Source of the DNA: UBA1189 sp045660385 | GTDB taxonomy: Bacteria; Bacteroidota; Bacteroidia; Bacteroidales; Bacteroidaceae | NCBI GenBank assembly: GCA_045660385.1 | Contig: JAZRDT010000135.1 | Span: 1 to 36,840 of the forward strand | DNA: 36,840 nucleotides | Direction: 5' to 3' | Part shown: positions 32,581-36,840 of the stretch, piece by piece | Position numbering within the stretch: position 1 is the first letter of the stretch | Layout of the letters: the number at the start of each line of letters is the position of its first letter | The notes under the pieces: model-generated | The model's database searches: none | The model's input: only the letters and a program-made list of their open reading frames with translations | What the model was told of the DNA's origin: nothing | Made by a program: the position numbers and the translations under genes

Positions 32581-34017
32581 ATGCAACACGATCGTGTACT
32601 GTATAACGTGAAGTCGGAAAAAGCCGAGGAGTTTATCCACGATGGGGAGATACGTGCCACATTGGAGTATGCCCGTGAGCATCGGGACGACAAGGCGCTG
32701 ATGGAGGAGATTCTAGCCAAGGCTGAACAGGGCAAGGGAATCACACACCGCGAAGCGGCCCTGCTCATCGAAGTGCGCGACAAGGAGATAGAGGAGCGTA
32801 TGTATGGCATTGCACGACGACTGAAGGAGCGCATCTATGGCAACCGCATCGTGATGTTTGCCCCGCTGTATCTCTCGAACCACTGCGTGAATGGGTGCGT
32901 ATATTGCCCCTACCATGCAAAGAACAGGCATATTCCCCGACGCCGACTGACACAGGAGGAGATACGCCGCGAGGTGATTGCCCTGCAGGACATGGGACAC
33001 AAGCGGTTGGCCCTGGAGACGGGCGAGCACCCGAAGATGAGTCCGATAGAATATGTATTGGAATCCATCAAGACCATCTACTCGATACGCCATAAGAATG
33101 GGGCGATACGCCGCGTAAACGTGAACATTGCGGCCACTACGGTGGAGAACTACCGACGACTGAAGGATGCGGGCATTGGCACCTATATCCTCTTCGAGGA
33201 GACCTATGACCGCGCTGCCTATGAGCGACTGCACCCTACGGGGCCCAAGAGCGACTGGGCATACCACACCGAGGCGATGGACCGCGCCATGCTGGGTGGC
33301 ATCGATGATGTGGGTATCGGGGCGCTGTTTGGATTGTCGAACTACCGCTACGATGTGGTGGGACTGCTCATGCATGCCGAGCACCTGGAGGCTCGCTTTG
33401 GGGTGGGTCCGCACACGATCAGTGTGCCACGCATACGCCCCGCCGACGACATCGACCCGGAAGACTTCCCCGATGCGGTGACCGACGAGGTGTTCCGACG
33501 TATCGTGGCCGTGTTGCGTTTGGCCGTACCCTATACGGGCATGATCGTGTCGACACGCGAATCGAAGCGTTCGCGCGAGTTGGTGCTCGATGTGGGAGTG
33601 TCGCAGCTCAGTGGTGGATCGAAAACCAGCGTGGGCGGCTATGCCGAGGGTACGGAAGAGGTGGAGGAGTCGGCACAGTTTGACATCTCGGACAACCGCA
33701 CCTTGGACGAGATCGTGGGTTGGCTCCTGGAATTGGGCTATGTCCCGAGCTTCTGCACGGCATGTTACCGCGAGGGACGTACGGGCGACCGCTTCATGGC
33801 ACTTTCCAAGAACGGGCAGATAGGCAACTGCTGCGCACCCAATGCCCTGATGACCCTGGCCGAATACCTCGAAGACTATGCTTCGCCCGAGGTGAAGGAG
33901 GCTGGCAAACAGATGATAGAGCGCTTGGCAAGAGAGATTCCTTCCGACAAAATCAGAGAGATCACTCACCGCCGTCTGCAAGAAATAGTGGAGGGCAAGA
34001 GGGATTTCAGATTCTGA
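32581..34017 (+). CDS. hydG: [FeFe]-hydrogenase H-cluster maturase HydG (radical SAM tyrosine lyase)
   Basis: The 478-residue enzyme cleaves tyrosine to give the CO and CN ligands of the H-cluster. The radical-SAM motif is C102/C106/C109 in HCVNGCVYCPYH. The C-terminal auxiliary cluster motif CX2CX22C is C392/C395/C418 in CTACYREGRTG...NCC. HydG is distinguished from its paralogue ThiH by this second cluster. It is divergent from katA, separated from hydE by it, and followed by hydF after a 292-base repeat-filled spacer. Confidence 0.95.
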   Translation: MQHDRVLYNVKSEKAEEFIHDGEIRATLEYAREHRDDKALMEEILAKAEQGKGITHREAALLIEVRDKEIEERMYGIARRLKERIYGNRIVMFAPLYLSNHCVNGCVYCPYHAKNRHIPRRRLTQEEIRREVIALQDMGHKRLALETGEHPKMSPIEYVLESIKTIYSIRHKNGAIRRVNVNIAATTVENYRRLKDAGIGTYILFEETYDRAAYERLHPTGPKSDWAYHTEAMDRAMLGGIDDVGIGALFGLSNYRYDVVGLLMHAEHLEARFGVGPHTISVPRIRPADDIDPEDFPDAVTDEVFRRIVAVLRLAVPYTGMIVSTRESKRSRELVLDVGVSQLSGGSKTSVGGYAEGTEEVEESAQFDISDNRTLDEIVGWLLELGYVPSFCTACYREGRTGDRFMALSKNGQIGNCCAPNALMTLAEYLEDYASPEVKEAGKQMIERLAREIPSDKIREITHRRLQEIVEGKRDFRF

Positions 34018-34040
34018 AGAGCCAACTCTAAACACTAAAC

Positions 34041-34272
34041 AACGAAGACGAAAACGAAGACGAAGACTGCCTCCGGAATGGGACTGCAGACCGTAGACTG
34101 TTGACCGTTGACCTTTGACGAAGACGAAGACGAAGACGAAAACTACCACTGGAATGGGACCGTTGACTGTAGACTGTTGACCGTTGACCTTTGACGAAAA
34201 CGAAAACGAAGACTACCGCTGGAATGGGACCGTAGACTGTAGACTGTTGACCGTTGACCTTTGACGAAGACT
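34041..34272. repeat. Tandem repeat array in the hydG-hydF spacer
   Basis: Three units of about 76, 76 and 70 bases contain, in order, a GACGAA/GAAAAC hexamer run, GGAATGGGAC (at 34075, 34151 and 34221) and GACTGTTGACCGTTGACCTT (at 34096, 34172 and 34242). A fourth, cut-off unit starts at 34264. The 6-base difference between units equals one hexamer. The spacer is 292 bases, no gene was seen in it on either strand, and the long minus-strand frame crossing it is a shadow of hydG. Confidence 0.85.
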
Positions 34273-34309
34273 GCCATCCGGCTCACTAAACACTAAACGC
34301 CAAACAAAA

Positions 34310-35500
34310 ATGGAACGCACACATATCGCCATACTCGGCCGTTGCAATGCTGGTAAGTCGACCCTTGTGAATCGCATCGCGGGACAAGATGTAGCTATCG
34401 TGTCAGACACCCGTGGCACGACGACCGACCCTGTGCAGAAGGCCATGGAAATCAACGGACTCGGAGCTGTCATCATCATCGACACTCCGGGAATTGACGA
34501 CGACACGCTGCTCGGCAACGAACGCGTGGCACGCATCGGCAAGGTGCTGGACAAGACGGACATCGCCGTTGTGTTGCTGACATCCGGGGAGTGCGACGCT
34601 GAGATACGTATGATAGAGGAGTGTCGCGTGAGAGAGATTCCCGTGATAGCGGCATTGGCACACATCGACCGCATCGCCGACTACCCCACCCTACAGGCCA
34701 CACTGAGCGAGCGACTGGGCCGCGAGGTCATTGCCATCAGCGCACTCACGGGCGAAGGCATAGAACAGCTTATTGAGCAGATGGTAGCGCTGCGTCGCAC
34801 CGAAGAGCGACTCATCACCGAGGGATTCTGCCAAGCGGGCGACACAGTGCTTCTCGTAATGCCGCAGGACAAATCGGCTCCCAAGGGACGACTCATACAA
34901 CCGCAGGTACAGACGCTGCGCGAGCTCTTGGATCGTGGATGTACTCCCATCTGCTGCACACCCGACCGTATGCCCCAAGCATTGGCCGCATTGGCTACAC
35001 CGCCGCAACTCATCATCACCGACTCGCAGGCCTTTGGCGAGGTATACAAGTGGAAACCTGAGGCATCGGTACTGACTTCATTCTCTATCCTCTTCGCTCG
35101 CTACAAGGGCGACATCAACCTCTTCACAGAGGGAGCCAAAGCATTGGAGAAGATTACGGCCTCATCGCGCATACTCATTGCCGAAGCCTGCACCCATACG
35201 CCACAGAACGAGGACATAGGGCGCGTGAAGCTACCACGACTGCTGCGTAAGCGCTTCGGCGAGACACTGCAGATCGACATCGTCAGCGGTAGTGACTATC
35301 CCGCAGACCTCACCTCCTACGACCTGGTCATCCACTGCGGTGCCTGCATGTTTAACCGCAAGCATGTGCTCAGCCGCATCGAACGTGTCCGGCAACAACA
35401 AGTCCCCATCACCAACTATGGGGTCATACTAGCCGCACTGACGGGCATACTGGAGCATGTAGCGGTTAATCCTGCTTTTCCTCCTCCTTGCTCGGCATAG
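34310..35500 (+). CDS. hydF: [FeFe]-hydrogenase maturation GTPase HydF
   Basis: The 396-residue scaffold carries the diiron precursor and delivers it to the hydrogenase. The GTPase domain has Walker A GRCNAGKST (10-18), DTPG (58-61) and the G5 motif SAL (144-146). The G4 motif that should read NKxD is AHID (117-120), an unusual change. The C-terminal cluster-binding residues CxH...HCxxC are C294/H296 and H342/C343/C346. It is the last gene of the hydrogenase set and is followed by a hairpin terminator shared with the convergent SPFH gene. Confidence 0.94.
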   Translation: MERTHIAILGRCNAGKSTLVNRIAGQDVAIVSDTRGTTTDPVQKAMEINGLGAVIIIDTPGIDDDTLLGNERVARIGKVLDKTDIAVVLLTSGECDAEIRMIEECRVREIPVIAALAHIDRIADYPTLQATLSERLGREVIAISALTGEGIEQLIEQMVALRRTEERLITEGFCQAGDTVLLVMPQDKSAPKGRLIQPQVQTLRELLDRGCTPICCTPDRMPQALAALATPPQLIITDSQAFGEVYKWKPEASVLTSFSILFARYKGDINLFTEGAKALEKITASSRILIAEACTHTPQNEDIGRVKLPRLLRKRFGETLQIDIVSGSDYPADLTSYDLVIHCGACMFNRKHVLSRIERVRQQQVPITNYGVILAALTGILEHVAVNPAFPPPCSA

Positions 35501-35592
35501 ATTAAGCAAGCTTAACTCTGCTCTCGCTTCGTTCGTCAGTTGGCTATTGGCTATTGGCCATTAGCTCAAAGCTGAAGCTCTTAGCTAAAATA

Positions 35593-35620
35593 ACGGCGGA
35601 TAGTGAACACTACCCGCCGT
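35593..35620. terminator. Terminator between hydF and the SPFH lipoprotein gene
   Basis: ACGGCGG-TAGTG pairs with CACTA-CCGCCGT around a two-base loop. The minus-strand version has a G-U pair where the plus strand has a mismatch and is followed by TTATTTT, so it mainly serves the minus-strand gene. The remaining spacer from 35501 holds short repeats (TTGGCTATTGGCTATTGG) but no gene. Confidence 0.75.
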
Positions 35621-35642
35621 CTTGATTATCCGATGACGATGC

Positions 35643-36476
35643 TTATCGTCTTACGTTCCACATATTAGAGGCACTGTTGGCACCTACGAGCACGTCGATG
35701 TTGGCACCCTCCTTCTTCTCTATCACCTCCCAAGCCTTGAGTTGGATAAATTGGTCGGCACTCAAGCCCATCTCCACCTGATAAGCCTTGTCGGCAATAG
35801 CACGCTGACGCTCGGCAGCCTCCTTGGCCTTGAGCATCTCGTAGCGACTCTCCTCGGTACGCTTGGCCTGTGTAGCTGCGGCTGTATTGTCCATCTCGGC
35901 CTTCTGTTTCTCGTTGGGGATAGCACGTCCTACGACAACATTGACCACATCGATGGGGAGTTCGCCGCTCTTGACCGAAAGCTCATCGATATAGCGCTCC
36001 ATATCATTCTTTACCGCGAAGTTGATAGAGTCGAGCACCTCACGATTACTCATCAGGTCGAACGGACCGAACTTGGAGATATAGTTGCGTACGGTATTGC
36101 GATACACCTCCTGTATGACGTTTACATACCAGTCTTTACCGTAGTTCTTGATGAGCACGGGCGACTTATTGTCCTCCACTTGCAACTGAATCTGCGTATT
36201 GAAGTCGAGCAAGGTGTTATCGTTCGAAGCCGCATCGTCCAACTTCTCATCGAACTTCTGAGGCAACATCGACACAATGACGTAGCTTGTAGAGAACCAC
36301 TCGTACTGACGGCCAGTCTCCACAGGCTTCTCATCGATACCGCCATGACCAAAGATATAGGGTTTATGGATGAGCACCGCCTCTTCACCGGCACCGGGTG
36401 CTACGTTGATACATGAATTCATGCCCACCATAAGGCATAGGCTCAGCGCTGAAAGCATTGTTTTTTTCTTCATCAT
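35643..36476 (-). CDS. SPFH/band-7 (prohibitin-like) domain lipoprotein
   Basis: The 277-residue product has a signal ending in GMNSC (the cysteine is at residue 22), a lipobox, so it is a probable lipoprotein instead of the usual transmembrane-anchored SPFH protein. The SPFH domain (about residues 30-200) includes the EVYRNTVRNYISKFGPFDLMSNREVLD stretch typical of prohibitin-like proteins. It is followed by an alanine/glutamate-rich coiled coil (about 200-240). Such proteins form large membrane-bound rings, often linked to proteases. Two consecutive ATG codons are possible starts. It is preceded by a consensus promoter. Confidence 0.85.
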   Translation of the reverse strand: MMKKKTMLSALSLCLMVGMNSCINVAPGAGEEAVLIHKPYIFGHGGIDEKPVETGRQYEWFSTSYVIVSMLPQKFDEKLDDAASNDNTLLDFNTQIQLQVEDNKSPVLIKNYGKDWYVNVIQEVYRNTVRNYISKFGPFDLMSNREVLDSINFAVKNDMERYIDELSVKSGELPIDVVNVVVGRAIPNEKQKAEMDNTAAATQAKRTEESRYEMLKAKEAAERQRAIADKAYQVEMGLSADQFIQLKAWEVIEKKEGANIDVLVGANSASNMWNVRR

Positions 36477-36520
36477 TCTGTTCTTTTATTTGTGTTACAT
36501 GTTATTCGCTTTTACTAATG

Positions 36521-36551
36521 CAAATATAGGGATACTTTTCATATCGTCCAA
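36521..36551 (-). promoter_or_regulatory. Promoter of the SPFH lipoprotein gene
   Basis: Minus strand: TTG (36551-36549), 20 bases, TATATTTG (36528-36521), 44 bases before the first ATG. Confidence 0.7.
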
Positions 36552-36571
36552 TACTTGACGTTCAAAATACA

Positions 36572-36840
36572 TTAGTCTCTATACATCTTCCACACAATCC
36601 ACACCGCCACCACGATATAAGCGGCTGCACCGATGATGCCTGTAGGCACAGGGCCAATGAAGCGGTCGTAAGCCATAGGGTCGGCAAGGAAGATGACGCC
36701 GATAGAGGCTGTACCATTCATCATGCCATGGGCAAACACGGCAGGCCAGCAACTCTTGGTCTTCAGGGTGATATAGGAGAATAGCGTTCCTAACACGATA
36801 CATAGCAGGCACATGGCGATGATGCCCCACCACGGATAGC
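36572..36840 (-). CDS. CPBP-family (CAAX-like) membrane protease, C-terminal fragment
   Basis: The frame is open to the right edge of the window, so only the last 88 or so residues are seen (YPWWGIIAM... KMYRD). Three hydrophobic segments and the conserved third motif HGMMN (in WPAVFAHGMMNG) match the CPBP intramembrane metalloprotease family; the glutamate motif lies outside. The substrate is unknown. It precedes the SPFH gene by 95 bases on the same strand. Confidence 0.78.
   Translation of the reverse strand, partial: YPWWGIIAMCLLCIVLGTLFSYITLKTKSCWPAVFAHGMMNGTASIGVIFLADPMAYDRFIGPVPTGIIGAAAYIVVAVWIVWKMYRD

Noticed and set aside
32713..34149. 478-codon open frame on the minus strand opposite hydG
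   Set aside because: It is antisense to a clear HydG gene, begins inside the tandem repeat array (giving a VFVFVFV start) and has no recognisable domain. It is open because of the codon bias of hydG.
34041..34272. CRISPR array
   Set aside because: The repeat units are contiguous and about 70-76 bases, without unique spacers, and no cas genes are near.

Overview
The window is a chromosomal segment from a member of the Bacteroidetes, most likely order Bacteroidales (Bacteroides/Prevotella-like). Four things point there: promoters of the form TTTG, about 20 bases, TAnnTTTG before many genes; start codons without Shine-Dalgarno sites; marker families such as a GT3-type glycogen synthase, a DUF4296 lipoprotein and a zinc-ligand-less DksA; and the gene orders dksA-lspA, ruvX-def-TPR-thrS-infC-rpmI-rplT and prfA-pyrF-HD-lpxD-lpxC-lpxA-miaA. 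The genus is not assigned.

Layout. 1-2012 (minus): glycogen metabolism, with the N-terminus of a glycogen phosphorylase and a GT3 glycogen synthase that carries a heptanucleotide repeat inside its coding sequence. 2191-7994 (minus): isoleucyl-tRNA synthetase, DksA-like regulator, lipoprotein signal peptidase, a DUF4296 lipoprotein and a small unknown protein. 8292-10397 (plus): an exported S9 peptidase of DPP5 type. 10398-11167: no convincing protein gene, but a minus-strand structured RNA with its own promoter and terminator, best explained as the Bacteroidales 6S RNA (Bacteroidales-1 motif). 11168-18492 (minus): rplT, rpmI, infC, thrS, a small exported protein, a TPR protein, peptide deformylase and RuvX. 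18613-20024 (minus): a SPOR lipoprotein and AroE.

20225-28070 (plus): prfA, pyrF, an HD-domain phosphohydrolase, the lipid A genes lpxD-lpxC-lpxA, a pRiA4b ORF-3-like acidic protein and miaA. The lpxC gene lacks the FabZ dehydratase domain that is normally fused to it in this phylum. 28120-35500: an [FeFe]-hydrogenase system, with a group-B-like catalytic subunit and the three H-cluster maturases HydE, HydG and HydF. A catalase gene on the opposite strand splits it between hydE and hydG, and repeat-rich spacers precede hydE and hydF. 35643-36840 (minus): an SPFH-domain lipoprotein and the C-terminus of a CPBP-family membrane protease.

Most of the window is core housekeeping (translation, lipid A, lipoprotein processing). 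The least ordinary features are the repeat inside glgS, the stand-alone lpxC, the 6S-like RNA, the extended promoter shared by ileS, infC and the SPOR gene, the katA-split hydrogenase cluster with its shared intergenic elements, and the altered G4 motif in HydF. No phage, CRISPR array, IS transposase, tRNA or rRNA was seen.
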